A DNA stretch of 53,505 bases from DASVLX01 sp035552275 (lineage in GTDB: Bacteria; Actinomycetota; Actinomycetes; Mycobacteriales; Pseudonocardiaceae): the NCBI GenBank assembly GCA_035552275.1, contig DASZLR010000022.1, positions 1-53,505 on the forward strand, in the 5' to 3' direction. A program made the translations under genes and the position numbers. Below are positions 34,081 through 41,173 of this stretch, in pieces. Under the pieces are notes generated by a model. It searched no databases and was not told the origin of the DNA. It saw nothing but the letters and a program-made list of their open reading frames with translations. Position 1 is the first letter of the stretch, and each line of letters begins with the position of its first letter.

Positions 34081-34797
34081 TTGGTTGACCTTCAGCTCGT
34101 TGACCTGGTGATTCCAGGACTGCGCGAACCGCTGTCGCTGACCGTTGGCGTCGGCCGGGTGCGCGCGGTGGTGATCCCCGCGCCCGAGGTGGCCCGCGGG
34201 TTAGCCGACGCGGTGACCGGAGTCGTGCCGCCGCGGTCCGGCCGGGCGGTGCTCACCCAGCACGCCGACGCCGCCGATGACGACCGGCGGGCGCGGCCGA
34301 TCGGGCTGGTTCCGGCCGACGGCGGCCTGCTCCCGCACCTGACCGTGTTGCGCAATGTCGTGTACGCCCGGACGGTCGTGGACCGGGTGCCGAAAACCCG
34401 CGCCGAGCAGGATTTCCGGACCCGCGCCGCCGACTACGGCCTGGACGACGTCCTCGATCGCTTTCCCTACGAGATCACCCTGGGCCGGCGACGGATGGTG
34501 GGCCTGGTCCGGGCGCTGCAGCGTGACCCGGAGGCCATCGTGCTGGAGGACGCCGAGGACGTGCCGACCTGGGGCGCGCTGCTGGACCGCGGCTGGCCGG
34601 ATGGTGGGGGCTGGCGGGACGGGGCGGGTTGGCGGGACGGTTCGCGGCCGGCCGACCGGTCCGCGCCGGCCGACTGGGCGCGGCCGTCGCATCCGCTGGT
34701 CGGCGTGGCCACCCTGCTGATCACCAACTCCGTCGAGTCGGCCCGCCCGCTGGATCCCCGGCCGCTGGTGCCCCGCAGCGAAGACCCGGGGTCATGA
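34081..34797 (+). CDS. Degenerate ABC-type ATPase (pseudo-ATPase) of sugar-transporter-like operon
   Basis: 238 residues that follow the ABC ATPase plan of sugar importers but have lost the catalytic residues. The stretch GRVRAVVIPAPEVARGLADA (25-44) stands where Walker A should be, with no GK[ST]. The Q-loop place reads IGLVPADGGLLPHLTVLRNV (Gln lost). The signature is YEITLGRRRMVGLVRAL (LSGGQ lost), Walker B is IVLEDAED (153-160; Asp-Glu changed), and the H-loop His is Asn216 in LLITNSVESA. An insert near 170-200 holds repeats of GWRDG type. Frame, length and codon use look those of a working gene, so it is probably structural or regulatory. Start TTG 34081 with GAGGAG eight nt upstream. 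The binding-protein gene overlaps its stop by 4 bp. Confidence 0.78.
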   Translation: MVDLQLVDLVIPGLREPLSLTVGVGRVRAVVIPAPEVARGLADAVTGVVPPRSGRAVLTQHADAADDDRRARPIGLVPADGGLLPHLTVLRNVVYARTVVDRVPKTRAEQDFRTRAADYGLDDVLDRFPYEITLGRRRMVGLVRALQRDPEAIVLEDAEDVPTWGALLDRGWPDGGGWRDGAGWRDGSRPADRSAPADWARPSHPLVGVATLLITNSVESARPLDPRPLVPRSEDPGS

Positions 34798-36101
34798 GTC
34801 CGGCGAAGCGGACCAACCAGCCGATCAACCGGCGGACCGCGCTGCGGGCCGCCGGGCTGTTGCCGCTGGCCGCCGCCGCGTCCACCCTGTCGGTCGGATG
34901 CTCCACAGTGGACAACGCGCTGGCCAATGCGTTCTCCTTCAACACAGTTCGGGTCGGGGTGAGCTGGAGCGGTGACGAACTGGCCGCGTTCCAACAGGTT
35001 CTGGCCGGCTTCCACGCCGACGGCTACTCGGTGCAGGCACTGCCGCTGGGCGACGAGATCCGCACCGCGCTGTCCGCCCGCGCCAACAGCCGTCCCGATG
35101 TGGTCATGCTGCCCGCGCCGGGCTTGATCCAGGACAACGTCCAGTACCTCGATCCACTGCCGGCGGACCTGTGGGACTCCGGCAACCTGGACCTGGGCTG
35201 GCGGGACTCGGTGTCGGTCAACGGCGTGCCGTACGGGCTGCCGTTCAAGCTCGCCAACAAGTCCGCCGTCTGGTATCGCGCCGACCTGATCGACCGGCCG
35301 CCCGCCAGTTGGTCGGAATGGCTGGCGCTCAACGAATCGCTGATCCGGAAGGGAATCGCGCCGCTGGCCGTGGCCGGCGCCGACGGCTGGCCGCTGACCG
35401 ACTTCCTGTCCAACGTGCTGCTCACCGTGTCGCCGTCGGCCTACCGCCGGCTGACCACCGCCCGCCCTGACTGGTCCGATCCGGCGCTGTTCCAGGCGCT
35501 GCGCGCTCTTGGCGCGATGTGGGCGGCGCCGGGAGCGATCTCCGGCGGGGCGGACCGGGCGCTGGAGATGCAGTATCCGGACGCGCTGGTCGAGGTCTTC
35601 GGCTTCCATCGGGCGGCGATGGTGGTCAGCCCGGACTACGCCGAGCCGGTGATCCGGCGATTTCACCGCGAGCCGGCCCGGATCGGCGTGTTCCCGTTCC
35701 CCGGCACGCACGGGGACGTGGTCTCCGGCGGCGACATCGCGGTGCTCCGCAAGCCAGCCGGCGACCAGGCCAGCGCGTTCGTGCGCTGGCTGGCCGGAGC
35801 GGCCGCGCCGTTGCCGTGGATCAACGGGAACGGCGGCTTCCTCGCTGCGAATCCCCAGTCCGACAACGACAATCCGAGCTACACGCCGGACGCCCGCCAA
35901 CTGCTGGCCACGCTTCGGCGAAGCGACCTCCTCTACATCGACCTGTTCGACGGCATCGGCTCGTCCTACGGAAGCCCGCTGGAGCAGGCTCTCGAGGACT
36001 TCCTGCGCACGGTCGGCGAGGGCGGCCCGCGCGCCATCGACCAGGCCGTGCGCACCGTGCTGAACACGATGACCGCGACCGCGAACGGACCGGGCGGATG
36101 A
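34794..36101 (+). CDS. Extracellular solute-binding lipoprotein (sugar-type ABC system)
   Basis: 435-residue family 1-like solute-binding protein. The signal region has a twin-arginine motif (NRRTALRAAG) and a lipobox ending at Cys36 (TLSVGC), so a Tat-exported lipoprotein is likely. The mature part shows the periplasmic-binding-protein pattern YGLPFKLANKSAVWYRADLI and later SGGDIAVLRKPAGDQASAF and WLAGAAAPLPWINGNGGFLA. Ligand unknown; the family mostly binds oligosaccharides. ATG overlaps the pseudo-ATPase stop (ATGA), and its own stop overlaps the permease start in the same way. Confidence 0.9.
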   Translation: MSPAKRTNQPINRRTALRAAGLLPLAAAASTLSVGCSTVDNALANAFSFNTVRVGVSWSGDELAAFQQVLAGFHADGYSVQALPLGDEIRTALSARANSRPDVVMLPAPGLIQDNVQYLDPLPADLWDSGNLDLGWRDSVSVNGVPYGLPFKLANKSAVWYRADLIDRPPASWSEWLALNESLIRKGIAPLAVAGADGWPLTDFLSNVLLTVSPSAYRRLTTARPDWSDPALFQALRALGAMWAAPGAISGGADRALEMQYPDALVEVFGFHRAAMVVSPDYAEPVIRRFHREPARIGVFPFPGTHGDVVSGGDIAVLRKPAGDQASAFVRWLAGAAAPLPWINGNGGFLAANPQSDNDNPSYTPDARQLLATLRRSDLLYIDLFDGIGSSYGSPLEQALEDFLRTVGEGGPRAIDQAVRTVLNTMTATANGPGG

Positions 36102-37894
36102 TCGATGAGCAGGCGCCGGCCGGACTTCGATTGGAGGTCGCCGGCCGGGGGATGGCCGGACCGCCGGTCGCCGGCGCGCCACGTCGCGGCTGGAATCGCT
36201 ATCTGCTGGTGGTGCCGGCGGTCGCGGTGCTGGCCGCCGTGCTGGTGGTGCCGATCGGGATCACCGTCTGGCAGGCGTTCGCGACCGGCGGCGGCCTCGG
36301 CTTCGGCAACTTCGCCGCCGCCTGGTCGCGGGCCGGCGCGGCGGTGGCCAACAGTCTGCTGTGGCTGCTGATCGCGCTCGGCGTGGTGGTGGTCGGATTC
36401 GTGATCGCCCTGCTGTCCCAGCGGGTGCGCCGGGTCTGGCGGCCGCTGCTGCTGGTGCTGGTCATCCCGGTCGGTATGTCCACAATGGTCGTCGGCGTGA
36501 TGTTCCGGCTGATCTTCGACCCGGCCCCGGAGCTCGGCGCGGTGAGCGCGCTGGCCGCCGCGCTGCACCACGTCTTCGGCGGGTCGGCCGATTCGTCCTG
36601 GCTGCCGCCACCGTGGCTGGGCCCCGGCCTGATCTGGCTGGTGCTGATCTCCGCGTTCACCGTGTCCTGGCTCGGTTTCGCGGTGTCGCTGTTCCGCACT
36701 GGCCTGGACGGCATCTCGCCGGACGTGATCAGGGTGGCGAAGGTCGAGGGGATCGGCTGGTTGGCCCGGCTGCGCACGATCATCCTGCCGACGCTGCGGC
36801 CGGTCACCGCGATCGTCGTGCTCACCCTGGTGCTGTCCGCCGCCCGACTGTTCGACCTCGTGCTCGTCGTTGTGCCACAACCGGTGAGCGGGCGGATGGA
36901 CGTGGTGGCCACCCGCTGGTGGCAGCTGACCTCGGCGCCCGGCCAGGCCGGTCCGGCCGCGGCGCTCGCCGTGCTGCTCTACGCGTTCGTCGCGGTGGTA
37001 GCGCTGGTCGGCATGCCCGGTCTGCGGCACCGGTGGGTGGTTCCGGAGCGGCCGGCCGAGGTTCGCGCGCCGCGTCCGGTCCGACGGTGGCGGCGCTGGG
37101 CGCTGTCCGCGTTGGGCGTGCTGATCATCGTCGTCTGGGCGTTCCCCGAGCTGACCACGCTGGCCACCGCGTTCCGTGATCCGGTCGACGCCGGGCTGTC
37201 CGGCTGGTGGCGTCCGGTCGCACCGAGCCTGGAGTCCTTTGTGGAGGCTGCCAGGGCCGGGCTGTGGGGCGCGCTGCTGGACACCGCGCTGCTGGCGGTG
37301 CTGGCCACGGGCCTGGTGCTGGTGCTGGCCGTGCCCGCGGCGTACGTGCTGTCGTGGGGCGGGTTGCCGAGGTGGGTGGCGCGTGGGCTGACCGTGCTGC
37401 TGGTGGTACTCGCGGTCACCCCCGTCCAGATGTACGCGGCGCCCTTGGGTCAGGTGTTCAGCGCGGTGGGCCAGTCCGGCGCGCAACTGCCGCTGGCGGT
37501 GGTGCACGCGGCAGCCGGGCTGCCGTTCGCGGTGTTGTTGCTGCGCTGGAAGTTCACCTCGGTGCCGGCCAACCTGGTCGCTGGCGCGACACCCGGCGAG
37601 GGGGGCGCCCGTGCCGAGCTGGACCGGGTGTGGCGGCAGGCTCGGCCGGCGGTGGTCGCGGTCGCGGTGCTCGAGTTCGTCCAGGTGTGGAACGACTTCG
37701 CGATCGGATTCCTGGTCAGCGGCACCGGAACCAACCCGCTGACCCTGTTGCTGTGGGGGCAGGCCCGCCAGTTCGCCACCTCCGCCGGGCCGGTCGCGGC
37801 CAGCGCCGCGGTGTCCTCACTGGTGCCGGTGGTCGTGTTGCTCGCCAACTGGCGGACCGTGGTGCGTGGGCTCACCGGGGGTGCGCTGCGGTGA
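36098..37894 (+). CDS. Fused two-domain ABC permease (MalF-MalG-like in one chain)
   Basis: 598 residues with two permease units. The first has helices from about 33 to 305 and an EAA-type loop at 209-231 (DVIRVAKVEGIGWLARL, then IILPTLRP). A basic linker (307-335) follows, and the second unit runs from about 335 to 595 with a looser EAA region at 490-520 (ANLVAGATPGEGGARA, then RQARPAV). Sugar importers usually use two separate permeases. The kept EAA loops suggest that ATPase-type subunits dock here. ATG overlaps the binding-protein stop by 4 bp; the next gene overlaps in GTGA. Confidence 0.88.
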   Translation: MIDEQAPAGLRLEVAGRGMAGPPVAGAPRRGWNRYLLVVPAVAVLAAVLVVPIGITVWQAFATGGGLGFGNFAAAWSRAGAAVANSLLWLLIALGVVVVGFVIALLSQRVRRVWRPLLLVLVIPVGMSTMVVGVMFRLIFDPAPELGAVSALAAALHHVFGGSADSSWLPPPWLGPGLIWLVLISAFTVSWLGFAVSLFRTGLDGISPDVIRVAKVEGIGWLARLRTIILPTLRPVTAIVVLTLVLSAARLFDLVLVVVPQPVSGRMDVVATRWWQLTSAPGQAGPAAALAVLLYAFVAVVALVGMPGLRHRWVVPERPAEVRAPRPVRRWRRWALSALGVLIIVVWAFPELTTLATAFRDPVDAGLSGWWRPVAPSLESFVEAARAGLWGALLDTALLAVLATGLVLVLAVPAAYVLSWGGLPRWVARGLTVLLVVLAVTPVQMYAAPLGQVFSAVGQSGAQLPLAVVHAAAGLPFAVLLLRWKFTSVPANLVAGATPGEGGARAELDRVWRQARPAVVAVAVLEFVQVWNDFAIGFLVSGTGTNPLTLLLWGQARQFATSAGPVAASAAVSSLVPVVVLLANWRTVVRGLTGGALR

Positions 37895-40302
37895 GTGCGC
37901 GGCCCGGGGCGACCAGCAGGCGCGGCGGCTCACTGCCGTACTGGGTGTCGCTGCTGATCGCGCTCGCCTCCGGAATGCTCATCGACGTGGCCGGCAACCT
38001 CGTGGCCTGGCTGTTGACCGGCGGCGAGATCGCGCCGTGGCTGACGGCCACCCTGCGGGTGATCACCTATGTGCTGATCGCGTTGACAGTGATCGCCGGT
38101 ATCGCGTTCGCGTTGTACTCCCGGCGGTCCCGCGACCCCGACCAGCAATTGCCGCCCATCGTGCTGCCGGCCCCGGCCCAGCGCCAGCCGTCGATTCCGC
38201 ATCGGGTCCGGCTGTTCGGCCGCCGGGCCGAGGTCGCCGCCGCGATCGATCGGGCCACGTCCGACGGGCTGGTCGCGATCGTCGGGCCGCGCGACATCGG
38301 CACCTCGGCGGTGGCCTGGGAGGTGGTCGAGCGACTGTCCTACGACCGGACCATCCACGATCCACACGTCGTCCCGTTCGACGTGCGCAGTCGCTCGCAC
38401 GCCGAACCGGCCGATCCGAGGGCGGTGGCCGGACAGCTGCTGTCCGCGTTCGGCCTGGACGAGCCGGCCGACGACACGCCCGAGGTGCTGGCCGAAGCGG
38501 CCCAGCGGCTGCTGGCCGTGCTGCACGAACGGCGGGTGACCCTGGTGCTGGACAACGTGAGTCTGCCCGAGCAGGTGTCCTGGCTCACCGACGCCTGGTC
38601 GCGGGTCGCCCCGCCGCCGCTACTGGTGATCGCCGGCGAGGAACCGGTCGCCGCCGCCTTTCGTGGTGCCAGCGCCGCCGACGTGGTCTTCGTGGCCGAG
38701 TTGGCGCTGGCCGACCTGCGGGACATGCTGCGCGCCGAGCTGGGCCAGTCCAGCCGCGGCGCCCGTGACCTGCTGCGGGCGGTGTTCGGCGGGCCGCGCG
38801 ACGCCGTGGACGACCTGCTGGCCTCGTTCCACGGCCGGCCCAGGGCGGTGCAGGACATCGCGCGAGCGCTGCGGGAATCCGGTCGCCAGTGGGATCTGGC
38901 CGAGTTGGCCAGGGAACTCGCGTACGGCAGTGGCGCGCTGGACGGCCTGTGGGCGGCGATCCTGCGCCGGAAGCAGGGAGCGTTGTCCGAGTCGGCGCGC
39001 TGGCTGATGCACGTGCTGGCCGAGCTGCCGGTGACCGAATTGGACGGTGAGGCCATCGACGCGATGCTCGATGCCGGTCCTGAGCACCGGCCTGATCGCG
39101 AGTCCGAAGGCGGCCGGCATCCGCTGGCCGAGCTGACCGCCGGCGACATCGTGCGGGAGTCGCCGCCGGGGCGGTACCGGCTGCCTACCGAGGTCCGCCA
39201 GGCGATTCCGCTGGCCGATCCAGGCTGGCCGGCCACCCCGGCGATCGCCGAGGCCGTGCGGCGGCTCGTCGGCTACTACGCCGAGCAGGCCAGGAACTGG
39301 ACCACCGAGTTGGTCACCGCGACCGCGCGCGGCCCGGCGATGGCCTGGCTGCACCAGCAGGAAGGGCTGCTGCGTGCCCTGTTGCGGGACTGGCCGGAGG
39401 CCACGGCTCCGCTGGACGATCTCGCCGCCATCGCCGACGTGCTGGACATCTGGTACGGGCGGGAGCAGCAGTCAGTGGGCCTGCGGCAGACCGGCGAGCG
39501 GCTGCGCGCGCTGGCGCTGCGGGCCGATCGCGGCGATCTGGTTCAGCTGGCCACCGTCCGGATCGCGGCCGCCGCACGGATGGCCGGCCGGCTCGACCAG
39601 GCGGAGCACGCGCTGGCCGAGGCCGAGCGGGCCACGCCGTCCGGCGGCTCGACCGGAGCGACCAACAGCGCCATCCGGGCCCGGATGCACAACGAGCGCG
39701 CCTTGGTGCACTACGCGCGGGCAGTGCGGTTGGCCGACGGTGGCGCCGATCCGGTGGCGGCGGCCGACACCCTGGACAACGCCGACCGGGAGCTGCGCCA
39801 GGCGTGGGCCACGGTGCCCAGGGCCGATGTGGCCGGCGCGGTGTCGGTACTGATCAACATGGCGGCGGTGTGCCTGGGCCAGAACCGGCCGCTGCGCGCG
39901 CAGACCCATCTCGACCTGGCCGAGACCATCGCTCGAACCGGCGGCGATCTGTCCGGGGAGGCGCAGGTGATCGAGTCGCAGGGGGTGGTCGCGGCCCGCC
40001 GCCGGCGGTTCGAGCTGGCTGTCCGGCTGTGGCAGCGGGCCAACGGCCGGTACGCCGAGCTGGGCGAGGAACAGGGCCAGGCGCGGTGCCTACAACACCT
40101 CGGCAGCGCGGCTCTGGTGGTGCCCGAGGTGGCCGGCCTGCTGCACACCGGCCGGCCGGTCCGGCGATCCGGCGACCAGGCGGCCCGGGTGGCGTTGCCG
40201 CTGCTGCGGGACAGCAAGCGGTTGCGCGCCGGCCAGCCCAACACCGAACTGGTCGACCACTACCTTCGGCTCGCCGCCGCCCGACTGTCCTCCGAGATGT
40301 GA
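37891..40302 (+). CDS. Two-TM protein with degenerate NB-ARC/STAND-like domain and helical repeats
   Basis: 803 residues. Two transmembrane helices (about 16-42 and 55-77) anchor it to the membrane. An NTPase-like domain begins FGRRAEV (109-115); the P-loop position reads VGPRDIGTSAVAW (131-143), where the invariant Lys of GKS/GKT is replaced (G-T-S). A Walker-B-like VTLVLDN is at 216-222, and a helical domain with a winged-helix-like segment follows. Residues about 520-790 form TPR-like helices (LALRADRGDLVQLATVRIAA, LAEAERA, LVHYARAVRLADG). The layout recalls STAND proteins, but the P-loop is damaged. Last gene of the four-gene operon, overlapping the permease in GTGA. Function unknown; a scaffold or sensor for the transporter-like complex is plausible. 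Confidence 0.75.
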   Translation: MSARPGATSRRGGSLPYWVSLLIALASGMLIDVAGNLVAWLLTGGEIAPWLTATLRVITYVLIALTVIAGIAFALYSRRSRDPDQQLPPIVLPAPAQRQPSIPHRVRLFGRRAEVAAAIDRATSDGLVAIVGPRDIGTSAVAWEVVERLSYDRTIHDPHVVPFDVRSRSHAEPADPRAVAGQLLSAFGLDEPADDTPEVLAEAAQRLLAVLHERRVTLVLDNVSLPEQVSWLTDAWSRVAPPPLLVIAGEEPVAAAFRGASAADVVFVAELALADLRDMLRAELGQSSRGARDLLRAVFGGPRDAVDDLLASFHGRPRAVQDIARALRESGRQWDLAELARELAYGSGALDGLWAAILRRKQGALSESARWLMHVLAELPVTELDGEAIDAMLDAGPEHRPDRESEGGRHPLAELTAGDIVRESPPGRYRLPTEVRQAIPLADPGWPATPAIAEAVRRLVGYYAEQARNWTTELVTATARGPAMAWLHQQEGLLRALLRDWPEATAPLDDLAAIADVLDIWYGREQQSVGLRQTGERLRALALRADRGDLVQLATVRIAAAARMAGRLDQAEHALAEAERATPSGGSTGATNSAIRARMHNERALVHYARAVRLADGGADPVAAADTLDNADRELRQAWATVPRADVAGAVSVLINMAAVCLGQNRPLRAQTHLDLAETIARTGGDLSGEAQVIESQGVVAARRRRFELAVRLWQRANGRYAELGEEQGQARCLQHLGSAALVVPEVAGLLHTGRPVRRSGDQAARVALPLLRDSKRLRAGQPNTELVDHYLRLAAARLSSEM

Positions 40303-40338
40303 TCGCCGCCGTCGGACACGTAAGCCGGGACACCCGGT

Positions 40339-40367
40339 TTGGTCTCCCTCCGGTCGGCGGGTATTCT
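40339..40367 (+). promoter_or_regulatory. Promoter of rplU-rpmA
   Basis: TTGGTC (40339-40344) and TATTCT (40362-40367) are 17 bp apart, a good housekeeping-sigma promoter. Transcription would start near 40374, giving a leader of about 107 nt before rplU. Confidence 0.65.
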
Positions 40368-40374
40368 GGTGTTC

Positions 40375-40394
40375 AGCCCGCCTTCCGGTGGGCT
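40375..40394 (+). promoter_or_regulatory. 5'-end hairpin of rplU leader
   Basis: AGCCCGCC (40375-40382) pairs with GGTGGGCT (40387-40394) with one G-T pair and a TTCC loop. It starts at the predicted first nucleotides of the transcript, so it could protect the 5' end or take part in ribosomal-protein feedback. Not recognised as a known leader class. Confidence 0.45.
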
Positions 40395-40480
40395 CTGTTA
40401 TGCGCGTCGCCATGCGTGAGCCTCGCTCCGCGGCCCGTGTGACCAGTGCCATCGTCGAGTAGCAGGAGACTTCCGTCCCG

Positions 40481-40789
40481 ATGTACGCGATCGTCAAGAC
40501 CGGCGGAAAGCAGTACAAGGTCGCCGTCGGCGACGTCGTCCAGGTGGAGAAGCTGGTCGGCGATCCGGGTGCCGAGGTCTCCTTCCCGGCCGTGCTGGTC
40601 GTGGACGGCGCCGACGTCACCACCGACGCCACGGCGCTGGGCAAGGTGTCGGTGACCGGCAAGGTCGTCGAGCACACCAAGGGCCCGAAGATCCGCATCC
40701 ACAAGTTCAAGAACAAGACCGGCTACCACAAGCGCCAGGGCCACCGTCAGCAGTTGACCCGCGTCGAGGTCACCGGCATCGCCAAGTGA
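40481..40789 (+). CDS. rplU: 50S ribosomal protein L21
   Basis: 102-residue bL21 of standard length, an rRNA-binding protein of the large subunit. MYAIVKTGGKQYKVAVGDVV opens the protein, and the C-terminal signature KIRIHKFKNKTGYHKRQGHR contacts RNA. Start ATG 40481 with an AGGAG-type site in the leader (GCAGGAGAC). Followed after 19 bp by rpmA. Unlike in many relatives it is not directly behind rne. Confidence 0.98.
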   Translation: MYAIVKTGGKQYKVAVGDVVQVEKLVGDPGAEVSFPAVLVVDGADVTTDATALGKVSVTGKVVEHTKGPKIRIHKFKNKTGYHKRQGHRQQLTRVEVTGIAK

Positions 40790-40808
40790 AGTGAGGAGCT
40801 GAACAGCC

Positions 40809-41069
40809 ATGGCACACAAGAAGGGTGCGTCCAGCTCCCGCAACGGCCGTGACTCCAACCCGCAGTACCTTGGGGTCAAGCGTTTCGGTGGGCAGGTCGT
40901 CAAGGCCGGGGAGATTCTGATCCGGCAGCGCGGCACCAAGTTCCACCCCGGCGTGAACGTCGGCCGCGGCAAGGATGACACGCTGTTCGCGCTGTCCGCC
41001 GGCGCGGTTGAGTTCGGCGCGAAGCGGGGCCGCAAGACGGTCAACATCGTGCCGGTCGAGGCCGCCTAG
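40809..41069 (+). CDS. rpmA: 50S ribosomal protein L27
   Basis: 86-residue bL27 near the peptidyl-transferase centre. The N-terminus MAHKKGASSSRNGRDSNPQY begins directly with the mature AHKKG form, without a cleavable extension as in firmicutes. The rest (LGVKRFGGQVVKAGEILIRQ) is typical. Start ATG 40809 with GAGGAG upstream. A terminator follows. Confidence 0.98.
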   Translation: MAHKKGASSSRNGRDSNPQYLGVKRFGGQVVKAGEILIRQRGTKFHPGVNVGRGKDDTLFALSAGAVEFGAKRGRKTVNIVPVEAA

Positions 41070-41087
41070 GCTCGACAGACGTAGCAG

Positions 41088-41116
41088 GGGCGGGCCGGAC
41101 GCACGGCCCGCCCTTT
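41088..41116 (+). terminator. Terminator after rpmA
   Basis: GGGCGGGCC (41088-41096) and GGCCCGCCC (41105-41113) form a perfect 9-bp stem, followed by TTT. It ends the rplU-rpmA transcript 19 bp after the rpmA stop. Confidence 0.75.
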
Positions 41117-41173
41117 GCGCTGTTTCCGGGCCTGTTCCGGGCCCGGCCACGGCACGAACACAGGAGGTACAAC

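Noticed and set aside
40375..40480. Known L21 leader or other riboswitch class
   Set aside because: Only one short stem is visible; no conserved riboswitch core was recognised.
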